A stretch of DNA of 48,690 nt from an uncultured Eubacteriales bacterium (GTDB lineage: Bacteria > Bacillota > Clostridia > Christensenellales > Aristaeellaceae), in contig CADBCX010000005.1 of the NCBI GenBank assembly GCA_902793245.1, positions 1-48,690 of the forward strand. The letters run 5' to 3'. How positions within the stretch are numbered: the stretch's first letter is position 1; the number at the start of each line of letters is the position of its first letter. Below are positions 34,391 to 41,978 of this stretch, piece after piece. Position numbers and translations under genes: made by a program. The notes beneath the pieces were generated by a model that had not been told where the DNA came from, ran no database searches, and saw only the letters and a list, made by a program, of their open reading frames with translations.

Positions 34391-34422
34391 AAAGGGACTG
34401 CCTCGGCAGTCCCCTTTCTTTT
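34391..34422. terminator. Bidirectional terminator
   Basis: A perfect stem GGGACTGCC (34394-34402) / GGCAGTCCC (34405-34413) with A-run on the left and CTTTCTTTTT on the right. It separates the convergent binding-protein gene and the gene ending at 34437. Confidence 0.88.
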
Positions 34423-34436
34423 TGCAAGAAGGCGCG

Positions 34437-35240
34437 TCAGTCGTCCGCTTCCCGGGATTCCGCGCCGTTGGCCAGGGCTTTGGCGTAGCGTTCGCTCATC
34501 AGGTCGATGGAGTAGAGATAGCGCTCGCCGTTGATTTCCGCCGTGCATTCCCGGATGTCCTGGTATTCCGGGTCGGTCTTCATCTGGGCGATAATCGCGT
34601 CCATGGTTTCCCGGCTCAGGAAGAAGGGCTGGCGGGCGAAGTAATACACCGGCGTGGGGGTGGGGAAGGCCTTGCAGTTGAAGCGCACCATTTCCGCCAC
34701 CGTGCGGGCGTCGTCCTTTTCCAGGGTGAGCATGGCGATTTTGGCGTAGTTGTTGGCCATGTATTCATCGGAATAGAAGTAGACGTCCTTGCGGCCCGCC
34801 ACGAGCTTGATGTCCTTGCAGCTTTCGTCCTGGAACAGGTCTTTCAGCAGCCCTTCCATGTCCTCCTCATCCTTGGCAATCAGGGCTTTGGGGGTGATGA
34901 GGGCGGACTTGCTGCGCGTCCGGATGAAGTCCGCCAGCAATTGCGCCTTGGTTTTCACCGGTTCCGGGGGCTGTTCGGGCTCCGGCTCGGAGGGCTTGAA
35001 GGGGTCTTCCACGTCGGGCAGGGACTGCATGTAGTCAAAGATGTCGGGCTTCTTCTCCGGCTGTTCTCCCGCCATCGCCTGGGCGGCGGCTTCCTGCATT
35101 TCCTTTTTCTCCACCTTGGGATTGTCCAGCTCCTTGTTCACGGCGGGGTCCAGCGCGTCGCTGAACTCGCCCGGGATTTCGCTGGGCTTCATTTCCACTT
35201 CCTTGGAAAAGCCCGGCTTGCGGCGTCCAAATAGGGCCAT
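34437..35240 (-). CDS. Hypothetical acidic cytoplasmic protein, 267 residues
   Basis: I do not recognise it with certainty. The N-terminal ~100 residues are charged, low-complexity and Pro/Glu-rich (EPEPEQPPEP), likely disordered. The rest is a compact alpha/beta region: KTKAQLLADFIRTRSKSALITPK, then VYFYSDEYMANNYAKIAMLTLEKD, VYYFARQPFFLSRETMDAIIAQMK and RYLYSIDLMSERYAKAL. There is no signal peptide or membrane segment. A strong AAGGAGGT ribosome site precedes the ATG. It lies 72 bases downstream of the aldehyde oxidoreductase gene, with a hairpin between, so linkage to that operon is uncertain. Confidence 0.75.
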   Translation of the reverse strand: MALFGRRKPGFSKEVEMKPSEIPGEFSDALDPAVNKELDNPKVEKKEMQEAAAQAMAGEQPEKKPDIFDYMQSLPDVEDPFKPSEPEPEQPPEPVKTKAQLLADFIRTRSKSALITPKALIAKDEEDMEGLLKDLFQDESCKDIKLVAGRKDVYFYSDEYMANNYAKIAMLTLEKDDARTVAEMVRFNCKAFPTPTPVYYFARQPFFLSRETMDAIIAQMKTDPEYQDIRECTAEINGERYLYSIDLMSERYAKALANGAESREADD

Positions 35241-35262
35241 GGGGATACCTCCTTTTGAGAAA

Positions 35263-35288
35263 GCTCCCGCGCATTTCTGCGCGGGAGC
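35263..35288 (-). terminator. Hairpin after the aldehyde oxidoreductase gene
   Basis: A perfect 10-bp stem GCTCCCGCGC / GCGCGGGAGC with a 6-base loop. On the minus strand it is followed only by TTTCTC, so it may be a weak terminator. Confidence 0.65.
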
Positions 35289-35312
35289 GTGTTGCGTTTC
35301 TATTGGATTGAA

Positions 35313-37508
35313 TCAGATCAGGCCCAGTTCTTCCAGCTTATCCGCGCAGTCTTTCAGGTCGAACTTTTCCAGGGTCTCGCGGGTGGGGATGCCGGTTTCC
35401 TTATCCCAGCCCATGGCCTCGTACCACATATCCAGGCTCTTTTCCCAGTCCTCGCGGTCCAGCTTCACGGTGCCTTCCTCGAAGGGCTTGAAGTCGGGCT
35501 CCTTATCGAAGACCCATTCGCTGACCTTATCGTGATCCTTGCGCAGGTTGGTGCTGCCCAGGTTCAGCTTGAAGGATACGGCGGTCATCACGCGCAGCAG
35601 CTGGCTGATGCGCTCGGAATCCCGCTCCTGATCCTCGCGGGTGTATTCCTCGCCCAGCACGGCGGACATGTACTTGGCGTCCAGGTCCAGGTCGCCGATG
35701 TAGTTGCGCTTCTTGCTGGTGGCGATGGTCATGGGGTACATCCAGTTGCACAGGGTGGCGCTGTCGTGCCACTGCTTGCCGATGAAGGCCCACTTGGCCA
35801 GCTTGATCTTGTTTTCGTTGATGGGGGTGTAGTGCTTCTGCGGGTCGGTGCAGCCTTCGCCGAAGAAGTGCTCCAGCACGGGCTTGGTGATTTCGTTGTA
35901 GGGCGCGCCGGAGGAGCAGAAGTTGATCAGGTGGTGGATCATGCAGTCACGGTTGTACATCATGGAGTACAGCGTGCCGGCCTGCCAGCAGTTTTCGGGG
36001 CCGTGGTGGCGGGGATAGCCGTTGTGGCCGATGTTGAAGTTCTTCGCGTGGACGAAATCATAGAAGTTCACGCCCGCCACGTTCTTTTCGGGATCATCCA
36101 TGCCCCACTTCTCATACAGCCGGTAGGTGCCGATGCCCAGATCGCCGAACAGGCCCTTGCCGGAAGCGATGCGCTTATAGACTTCCACGCACCAGCGGGG
36201 GTCGCCGGTTTCCATCAGGTTCCACGGAATCTCGTCCCATTCGCCGGGATAGAGCCGGTCCGCCACGTCCTTGAGGACGCCGGTGGTATAGGCCATGCTG
36301 AAGTCCATGTACAGGTTGCCGTAGTTGCACCATACGCCGTAATCGTCCGCCGCCCGGGAGCCCGCGCCGCCCAGGATCATCTTGGCGTCCTTCTCGTCCA
36401 CGAAGTCGTGGGTGGACTTGACCTTGTTGCCCTCGGCGTCCTGATGGTCGGGATACCACTCCAGCATCTTGATGATGGGCATGCAGGTGTTGGAAACGTG
36501 GGTGGGCAGGTCGTATTCGGCCAGGGGGTCCATTTCATATTCGGTGTAGCAGCGCACGGGGCAGGAAGAGCAGCCGCCCTGCTTGACCGTGTACTTTTCC
36601 GCGATCTCGCCGAAGTCGAACACGCCCTTGTTGCAGCGGTAGGCCGCCACGTTGATTTGTCCGCTGGGCTGTTCGCCGCTGTCGATGGGACCCTTGGAGG
36701 CTTTGTCCCAGGTGATGCCGGGCGCGCCCTGCCAGCGGTTGTTGGTGGCCACGTATTCAGACCAGCTCTGGGCGTGGCAGGGAACGGTGTGGTTGTTGTT
36801 GCCGCCCACCAGGTCTTTGATCATGTAGTTGGACAGCAGGCGGACTTTCAGGGGCTCGGCGATCTTCACAGCGCCGGTGCCGCGCACCACCACGGCCTTC
36901 ACCTTCTTGCTGCCCAGCAGCGCGCCGATGCCAGCGCCGCCGCTGTTGCCGAAGGAGGTGATGATGTTGCTCATGGGCACCAGGTTTTCACCGGCGGGGC
37001 CGATGGAGGCGATGTCGAATTCCGGGCCGTTTTCCTTGGCCAGGGTGGCGTTGGTCTCGAAGGTGCCCTTGCCCCAGACGTGGGAAGCGTCCTCGATGGT
37101 GACCTTTTCATCCTCGATGCGGATATAAACGGGCTTGTCGCTCTGGCCTTCCAGGATCATGGCGTCATAGCCGGCATACTTGAAGGCGTGGGCGATATGG
37201 CCGCCCATGTGGGCGTCCACGATGGAATAGCCCTTGGAGAAGCAGGAAAGCAGGGTGATGTTCATGCGGCCGGAGCAGGGCACGCCGGAGGCGGTCAGGG
37301 GGCCGACGCCGAACACGCACTTGGCGTCCGGGCCCAGGGGATCGGTGTCCAGGGGCACTTCGTCCCAGATCACTTTATAGCCCAGGCCCATGCCGCCGAT
37401 ATAAGGCTTATACTTGGGCAATGTATCTTCTTTGGTAATCGCGCCGGTGGTCAGGTTCACGCGAACGATCGTACCCGCCCAGCCGTTGATGCCATTTTTC
37501 ACAGACAT
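35313..37508 (-). CDS. Aldehyde ferredoxin oxidoreductase family protein (YdhV-like)
   Basis: A 731-residue protein of the tungsten/molybdopterin AOR family. The N-terminal AOR_N domain starts GWAGTIVRVNLTTGAITKEDT, then YIGGMGLGYKVIWDEV and GPLTASGVPCSGRMN. The [4Fe-4S] motif is C313-SS-C316-PVR-C320, with a later Cys in TLCNWMYP as the probable fourth ligand. Family enzymes oxidise aldehydes or carry out related two-electron chemistry with a W- or Mo-bis-pterin cofactor. Its electron partner is probably the four-cluster ferredoxin encoded 44 bases upstream. That pair matches the ydhY-ydhV arrangement known from enterobacteria. No cofactor-synthesis gene is in the window. The substrate is unknown, and the protein itself has no export signal. 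Confidence 0.92.
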   Translation of the reverse strand: MSVKNGINGWAGTIVRVNLTTGAITKEDTLPKYKPYIGGMGLGYKVIWDEVPLDTDPLGPDAKCVFGVGPLTASGVPCSGRMNITLLSCFSKGYSIVDAHMGGHIAHAFKYAGYDAMILEGQSDKPVYIRIEDEKVTIEDASHVWGKGTFETNATLAKENGPEFDIASIGPAGENLVPMSNIITSFGNSGGAGIGALLGSKKVKAVVVRGTGAVKIAEPLKVRLLSNYMIKDLVGGNNNHTVPCHAQSWSEYVATNNRWQGAPGITWDKASKGPIDSGEQPSGQINVAAYRCNKGVFDFGEIAEKYTVKQGGCSSCPVRCYTEYEMDPLAEYDLPTHVSNTCMPIIKMLEWYPDHQDAEGNKVKSTHDFVDEKDAKMILGGAGSRAADDYGVWCNYGNLYMDFSMAYTTGVLKDVADRLYPGEWDEIPWNLMETGDPRWCVEVYKRIASGKGLFGDLGIGTYRLYEKWGMDDPEKNVAGVNFYDFVHAKNFNIGHNGYPRHHGPENCWQAGTLYSMMYNRDCMIHHLINFCSSGAPYNEITKPVLEHFFGEGCTDPQKHYTPINENKIKLAKWAFIGKQWHDSATLCNWMYPMTIATSKKRNYIGDLDLDAKYMSAVLGEEYTREDQERDSERISQLLRVMTAVSFKLNLGSTNLRKDHDKVSEWVFDKEPDFKPFEEGTVKLDREDWEKSLDMWYEAMGWDKETGIPTRETLEKFDLKDCADKLEELGLI

Positions 37509-37552
37509 GTTTTGTCCCTCCTGTTTTCGTTGTTATGGTAACGTTGCGTTCA

Positions 37553-38191
37553 TCACATCGCCTGGGAAACGGACACGATGCGGTCCCAGGGAACGATGGA
37601 CAGCGCGCCGGAGGGGCAGCCCTCGGCACAGGCGCCGCACATGATGCACTTGGAGGATTTATGGGTGACGGGGTTCACCGTGGGCATATGCCAGGGGCAG
37701 GCCTGGGCGCACGCGCCGCAGCCGATGCACTTGTCGGTATCCACCCGGCGGATGCCCAGGTCGTCGGCGTAGATGGCGCCCATGGGGCAGGCTTCGCCGC
37801 AGGCGGGTTTTTCGCACTGGCGGCAGGTATCCGGGAAGTACACCCAGCTGTTTTCGGTGTACAGGCCGTTGCCGTTGCGGCTGGAATACAGGTTGCGGGT
37901 CACCTTCACGCGGGAAATGTAGCTGGAGCAGCAGCCGTCGTTGGTGAGGGTGCAGTTGATTTCGCAGCGCTGGCAGCCAACGCAGCGGTCCTCATCCACC
38001 ACCAGCAGACCCTGAGGGAACGCCCACACGCGCACCTTGTCCTCCGCCACGGCCTTTTCCGTCACGCCCAGCACGCTCAGCAGCGAGCTGGACAGGGCCA
38101 GCCCGGCCAGGCTCTTGCCCGACAGCTTCAGGAACTGGCGGCGCGTGTAGTCCTTGTCCAGGAAGCTCTTGCGGTCCTTTGTTTCAGTCAT
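37553..38191 (-). CDS. Four-cluster 4Fe-4S ferredoxin with Tat-type signal (YdhY-like)
   Basis: A 212-residue protein from ATG 38191, set by AAGGAGG about ten bases upstream; longer readings have no support. The N-terminus carries TRRQFLKLSGKSLAGLALS, a twin-arginine pattern (R17-R18) followed by a hydrophobic stretch and AVAED. Four cysteine groups follow: CVGCQRCEINC, CRQCEKPACGEACP, CIGCGACAQACP and CIMCGACAEGCP. This is the layout of the HycB/DmsB/YdhY electron-transfer family. It precedes the aldehyde oxidoreductase gene and should pass electrons to or from it. E. coli YdhY has a related but altered N-terminus, so actual export is uncertain. Confidence 0.9.
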   Translation of the reverse strand: MTETKDRKSFLDKDYTRRQFLKLSGKSLAGLALSSSLLSVLGVTEKAVAEDKVRVWAFPQGLLVVDEDRCVGCQRCEINCTLTNDGCCSSYISRVKVTRNLYSSRNGNGLYTENSWVYFPDTCRQCEKPACGEACPMGAIYADDLGIRRVDTDKCIGCGACAQACPWHMPTVNPVTHKSSKCIMCGACAEGCPSGALSIVPWDRIVSVSQAM

Positions 38192-38400
38192 GATCGACTT
38201 CCTCCTTACGATGAAGTTGCAGAGTAGATTCTTGCCCGGAACAAAACAGAGCCCGCCGTTTCTTCCGTTTTTGCCCATACGCAAACAAAACGGAAAAAGC
38301 CGCGAACTCCTTCGCAAAAGGCAAGCGCTCCCGTCGCCGGAAGCACTCAATGGTCATGCCGGCCGCAGGGGTCGGGCAGGACTCGGAGTGCTGTTGTTCC
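38192..38400 (-). promoter_or_regulatory. Structured 5' leader of the ferredoxin-AOR operon
   Basis: On the minus strand the transcript would start near 38400 and run about 210 bases before the ATG. A closing stem GCACTC/GAGTGC (38386-38391 with 38343-38348) holds a CCGAGTCCTGCCCGACC-rich domain. A terminator-like hairpin, GCC-TTTT-GCGAA / TTCGC-GGC followed by TTTTT, lies at 38322-38294. This layout fits an attenuating riboswitch. Because the operon needs W or Mo pterin cofactor, a Moco-type riboswitch is the first guess; I could not confirm the class. Confidence 0.5.
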
Positions 38401-38407
38401 AATGAAA

Positions 38408-38436
38408 ATAATACCATACCAATCAGGGTTTGACAA
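38408..38436 (-). promoter_or_regulatory. Promoter of the ferredoxin-AOR operon
   Basis: On the minus strand TTGTCA and TATTAT are separated by 17 bases, about 215 bases upstream of the ferredoxin start. Confidence 0.7.
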
Positions 38437-38465
38437 GTGGATAACGGGCCAAAATTGTGCATGAT

Positions 38466-38506
38466 GGAAAAAATCATGCCAGTCGGGAAGGCCGATTGGC
38501 ATGATT
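38466..38506 (-). terminator. Terminator of the rRNA methyltransferase gene
   Basis: A 15-bp stem (38472-38486 with 38492-38506, one wobble, AATCATGCCA outer arm) is followed on the minus strand by TTTTTT, downstream of the stop at 38544. Confidence 0.85.
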
Positions 38507-38543
38507 CAATGGCAATGTTTTACAAATTCACTGGAAAGCCGCG

Positions 38544-39713
38544 TTACTTGTCCACCCGGAAGATGCCGCATTTCAGATACTGGGTTTCCGGCGCGGCGGG
38601 AAGGATGGGATGGTCGCGGCCCTGGGTGCGGTAGTCCACCTGGAACAGGTGCACCCGGGCGTCCCGGGCGGCGGAGAGGACGACCTCCTTGAACTGGCCC
38701 GGCAGCATGTGCTGGCTGCAGGAGCAGGTGACGAGATAGCCGCCGTCCTTCACCAGCTTCATGCCCCGCAGGTTGATTTCCTTGTACCCCCGGGCGGCGG
38801 CTTCCACCGCGGCGCGGGTCTTCGTAAACGCGGGCGGGTCTAAAATCACCACGTCGTACTGCTCCCCGGCGGCGCACTGTTCCTTCAGATAATCAAAGGC
38901 GTTGGCGGCGACGAAGCGCACGTTGTCAAAACCGTTGAGGGCGGCGTTTTCCCTTGCGAAGTCGCAGGCGTATTCCGAAATGTCCACGCCGGTCACGTCC
39001 GCCGCGCCGAACTTGGCCGCGTGGAGGGCGAAGGAGCCGGTGTGGGTGAAGCAGTCCAGCACCCGCGCGCCTTTCACAAACGGCGCGATGGCGGCGCGGT
39101 TCTCCTTCTGATCCAGGAAGAAGCCGGTTTTCTGCCCCTGCTTCACGTCCACCCAGAATTTGACGCCGTTTTCCTCCATCAGCACCCGGTCGGGCACTTC
39201 GCCGCGCAGGACGCCGGTGACCTGCTGCAAACCTTCCAGCTCCCTTACGGGCACGTCGCCGCGCTCGTAAATCCCCTTGGGATGCACCTCGTCCATCAGG
39301 GCGTCGCAGATCATTTCTTTGTAGCGCTCCATGCCCAGGCACAGGCATTGCAGCGAAAGCACATCCCCGAAGCTGTCCACGATCACGGCGGGCAGGCCGT
39401 CGCTCTCCGCGAAAATCAGGCGGCAGGAGCGCAGGTCGGCGAACCGGCGGCGGTATGCCACCGCCCGATGGACGCGGCCCCGGATGAACGCTTCGTCGAT
39501 GGGCTCATCCTGATAGCTCAGCACGCGCAGGGCGATCTGGGAATGGGGATTGTACGCCGCCATGCACAGGAACCGCCCGTTGCTGGCGGTAACGCGCACG
39601 GTGTCGCCGGGCTGGGGGTCGTTCTTCGTGCGGGCAATGTCGCTGCGGAACACCCAGGGGTGCCCCGAATACACCCGCTTTTCTTTTCCGGGAAGCAAAA
39701 TCACATCTGCCAT
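38544..39713 (-). CDS. SAM-dependent rRNA methyltransferase, RlmI-like
   Basis: A 389-residue protein. The N-terminal PUA-like domain begins ILLPGKEKRVYSGHPWVFRSDI. Next comes the central EEHEA-like region (FAESDGLPAVIVDSFG...VLS). The Rossmann methyltransferase domain contains VLDCFTHTGSFALHAAKFGA, the acidic VTGVDIS, and the catalytic VVILDPPAF. This matches the RlmI/YccW class that methylates a cytosine (C5) in 23S rRNA; the exact target in this lineage is inferred. A GGATGAACC stretch precedes the ATG. It has its own terminator and no partner genes. Confidence 0.92.
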   Translation of the reverse strand: MADVILLPGKEKRVYSGHPWVFRSDIARTKNDPQPGDTVRVTASNGRFLCMAAYNPHSQIALRVLSYQDEPIDEAFIRGRVHRAVAYRRRFADLRSCRLIFAESDGLPAVIVDSFGDVLSLQCLCLGMERYKEMICDALMDEVHPKGIYERGDVPVRELEGLQQVTGVLRGEVPDRVLMEENGVKFWVDVKQGQKTGFFLDQKENRAAIAPFVKGARVLDCFTHTGSFALHAAKFGAADVTGVDISEYACDFARENAALNGFDNVRFVAANAFDYLKEQCAAGEQYDVVILDPPAFTKTRAAVEAAARGYKEINLRGMKLVKDGGYLVTCSCSQHMLPGQFKEVVLSAARDARVHLFQVDYRTQGRDHPILPAAPETQYLKCGIFRVDK

Positions 39714-39892
39714 GGTTCATCCTCCATCCTGCCGCGTGCCGGAACGTTTTCGATCCCCTCTATTATACAGGAAAGAAGAAGGAAAAACAAGGTGACAATT
39801 CAGGCATTCCCGGGCGCAGCGCTCTTTTGCGTCCAAAGGGCGTTGGCCCCGGAAATTTTCATGAATAGTAACAGCCATATTGTGAAGGGTAA

Positions 39893-39948
39893 CGGGGCAG
39901 GGGCCTGTGCGGCCCCTAAACCCTGCACCAGGGCGGTGACCGCCCTGG
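39893..39948. repeat. GC-rich hairpin pair
   Basis: Two compact stems: AGGGGCC-TGTGC-GGCCCCT (39899-39917) and CCAGGGCGG-TGA-CCGCCCTGG (39928-39948). They are the left part of a chain of hairpins filling the 760-base spacer before the GH17-like gene. The rest of 39714-39892 holds nothing I can identify. Confidence 0.75.
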
Positions 39949-40034
39949 ACCCGCATGAACGGATAAAACAAAACTTGTAAAATCGACTTGGTTCCCGCTG
40001 AAACGTTAGGAAACAACCAGCTTGACGTCGTTGT

Positions 40035-40182
40035 GCTTCTGGCCCGGCGGCGAAGCCGCCAACCCGGATGCTTTGCATCCGGGGAAAGCCTGGGAATAAT
40101 CCCCAGGGGAAAGTGAACTTTCCCCCTGGGATTTTCCCGGCTTTCTTGGGCCGGATTTTCCCGGCTTTCTTGGGCCAGAAGC
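40035..40182. repeat. Nested palindromic element with tandem 24-mer
   Basis: An outer 11-bp inverted repeat (GCTTCTGGCCC at 40035-40045, complement at 40172-40182) encloses four inner hairpins. These are GGCGGC-GAA-GCCGCC, CCGGATGC-TTT-GCATCCGG, CCTGGG/CCCAGG, and CCCAGGGGAAAGT with its complement (one bulge). An exact tandem pair of 24-mers lies at 40129-40152 and 40153-40176. It has no coding capacity. Confidence 0.8.
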
Positions 40183-40251
40183 CCTCAAACTTCCGTAAAC
40201 CCCAGCGCGGCAGGCGGAGGTTGCCGATTAATTCCAACGGCGCAATATCGC

Positions 40252-40309
40252 CAGGTGCGGGTCCAGGGGGATCATCCCCCTGGTGCGGGTCTGGGGCGCA
40301 TAGCCCCAG
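40252..40309. repeat. GC-rich hairpin pair before the GH17-like gene
   Basis: CCAGGGGG-ATCAT-CCCCCTGG (40263-40283) and CTGGGGC-GCATA-GCCCCAG (40291-40309), each preceded by GTGCGGGT. They echo the left hairpin pair at 39893-39948. Confidence 0.75.
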
Positions 40310-40393
40310 CGTTCTCCCCCCACTTGCTTTTATTTTTCATCCTTCACACCAAACCTGTTATCAAAACAAATGGCAGGATTTACGCCTGCGCAC

Positions 40394-40422
40394 TGGACAA
40401 GATGGCAAATGCCCTGTATAAT
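40394..40422 (+). promoter_or_regulatory. Promoter of the GH17-like gene
   Basis: TGGACA (40394-40399) and TATAAT (40417-40422) are spaced by 17 bases; GAAGGAGG precedes the ATG at 40475. Confidence 0.75.
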
Positions 40423-40474
40423 AGGAATGGAAAACAAATCCATTTATACGGATTCGATAGAAGGAGGCATATTT

Positions 40475-41881
40475 ATGCGCAGACGTATCCTGCTTCTCGG
40501 TTTGATTCTTTGCATGATGCTTACGCTGTGCGTTCCCCATGCGCTTGCTGCCGGTTACCCGCCTTACGAATTGGATTTGGAGTACGTTCCCAAATGGGGG
40601 GAAGGCGATTACATAGCGGGCCAGGTGCTTGCCGGCGGGGCCACGGTCTATTATGAAGGCCTGTTTGTCAAAGCGTTTCTCCAGGTGGAGGGCAGCGACG
40701 TCTGGTGGGCAAAGCCTACGGATATCGTGCCTTACGTCCCGGTCTTCGGCGGGCGGTTTGTCATCGGCTTCAACACCGGCGGGGACGACATCCACGCCAG
40801 GCGGATCTGCCTGATGCTGGTGCGTTCGCGGGACGCCAGGCTGCTGGACTTTGAACAGGCAAACGCCGCGGCGCTGTGCACGGTCACGATCGACCGGAGC
40901 CCTTCGGGAGAAATCGCCCTGTCCCATTCCTATCGGGATGACTATGCCCATGCGGACGATTTCAGCATGGATATCGGCATGAACATCGGCTTCTACACCC
41001 AGCCCGGCACAGCCCCCGGAGATCCGCTTACGGAAGCGCATATCGAGGCGATCCTGCGGGCAGCCGCCGCCTGCACCAAGGACGTCCGCTTCTATTCCAC
41101 CACCGGCGAGACCGCCAAAGCCTATTCCATCGCCAGGACGCTGGGCTTGCAGGTGGCCGCCACCGCCTGGCTGGACGGGAGCGAGCATGACCAGGCCGAG
41201 CTGGACGCGCTGATCTGGCTGTGCAATGAAGGCTTTGCCGGCACCGCCGTGGTGGGCAATGAAACGCAGTATGCCAACCGGCTTTCGGAAGAAGCGCTGC
41301 TCAAGGATATCGCTTATGTGCGCGCCGGCATCTACCGCTCCGGAATTCCCGTCACCACGGCGGACACGCTGGATACTTTCCTGAACAGCCCCAAGCTCCG
41401 GGACGCCTGCGACGTGCTGGCCGTGAACATTTATCCTTTCTGGAGCGGCGCGGCGCCGATGGAGAGCAGCGTGGAGGAGGCGCTCAGCGGCGCGACGGAA
41501 AAGCTGTATGAACTTGTCGGGGACAAGCCGATCATCGTTTCCGAAACGGGCTGGCCCACGGAAGGCGCCGAGACGGCGGGATTCGATGGCCAGTGCTTTA
41601 ATCTGGGAGCCGCCCAAATGCTGACCTCCATGTGGGTTTTCAACGCGAATGTCGTCCGCGTGTATTGGTTCTCCCTGGCGGACGAGCCCTGGAAGGAAGC
41701 GGACGAACCCGGCGTCGGCCCTCATTGGGGCGCGCTGGACAAGGACCTGAACGTAAAGCCCGCCGCGCTCGCCATGCTGTGGGATTGCGTCGGGGAAGAT
41801 ACGTTTGCCACGGAGCTGGACGGCGAATGGTTCGATTTTTCAACGGACCGCGGCATGGCGGACGAAGCCGAAACGCCCTGA
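40475..41881 (+). CDS. Secreted GH17-like glycoside hydrolase (beta-1,3-glucanase type)
   Basis: A 468-residue protein with a signal peptide (ILLLGLILCMMLTLCVPHALA). An N-terminal ~150-residue beta-rich domain (YYEGLFVKAFLQVEGSDVWW...ARRICLMLVRSRDAR) comes first. The catalytic barrel starts near MNIGFYTQPG. GH17 hallmarks are present: the acid/base in VVGNETQ (E263) and the nucleophile in VSETGWPTEG (E357), matching the SE-x-GWP signature. Family members cut or rearrange beta-1,3-glucans; the real substrate here is untested. The ATG has a GAAGGAGG site 9 bases upstream. It is transcribed alone from the 40394 promoter. Confidence 0.85.
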   Translation: MRRRILLLGLILCMMLTLCVPHALAAGYPPYELDLEYVPKWGEGDYIAGQVLAGGATVYYEGLFVKAFLQVEGSDVWWAKPTDIVPYVPVFGGRFVIGFNTGGDDIHARRICLMLVRSRDARLLDFEQANAAALCTVTIDRSPSGEIALSHSYRDDYAHADDFSMDIGMNIGFYTQPGTAPGDPLTEAHIEAILRAAAACTKDVRFYSTTGETAKAYSIARTLGLQVAATAWLDGSEHDQAELDALIWLCNEGFAGTAVVGNETQYANRLSEEALLKDIAYVRAGIYRSGIPVTTADTLDTFLNSPKLRDACDVLAVNIYPFWSGAAPMESSVEEALSGATEKLYELVGDKPIIVSETGWPTEGAETAGFDGQCFNLGAAQMLTSMWVFNANVVRVYWFSLADEPWKEADEPGVGPHWGALDKDLNVKPAALAMLWDCVGEDTFATELDGEWFDFSTDRGMADEAETP

Positions 41882-41912
41882 ACAGCCGGTTTTCTGTCCC
41901 GCATTGTATTTC

Positions 41913-41941
41913 TTGCGTATTCTTGATTTTTCTGGTATAAT
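41913..41941 (+). promoter_or_regulatory. Promoter of the GGDEF gene
   Basis: TTGCGT (41913-41918) and TATAAT (41936-41941) are spaced by 17 bases, with TGG directly before the -10 box. Confidence 0.7.
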
Positions 41942-41978
41942 CATAAAATAATCTTCCATCGGGAAGCGGGTGTAGCGG

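Noticed and set aside
35289..37541. 750-codon plus-strand frame opposite the aldehyde oxidoreductase gene
   Set aside because: Antisense shadow: repetitive Val/Gly/His composition and no start signals, while the minus-strand protein is a clear family member.
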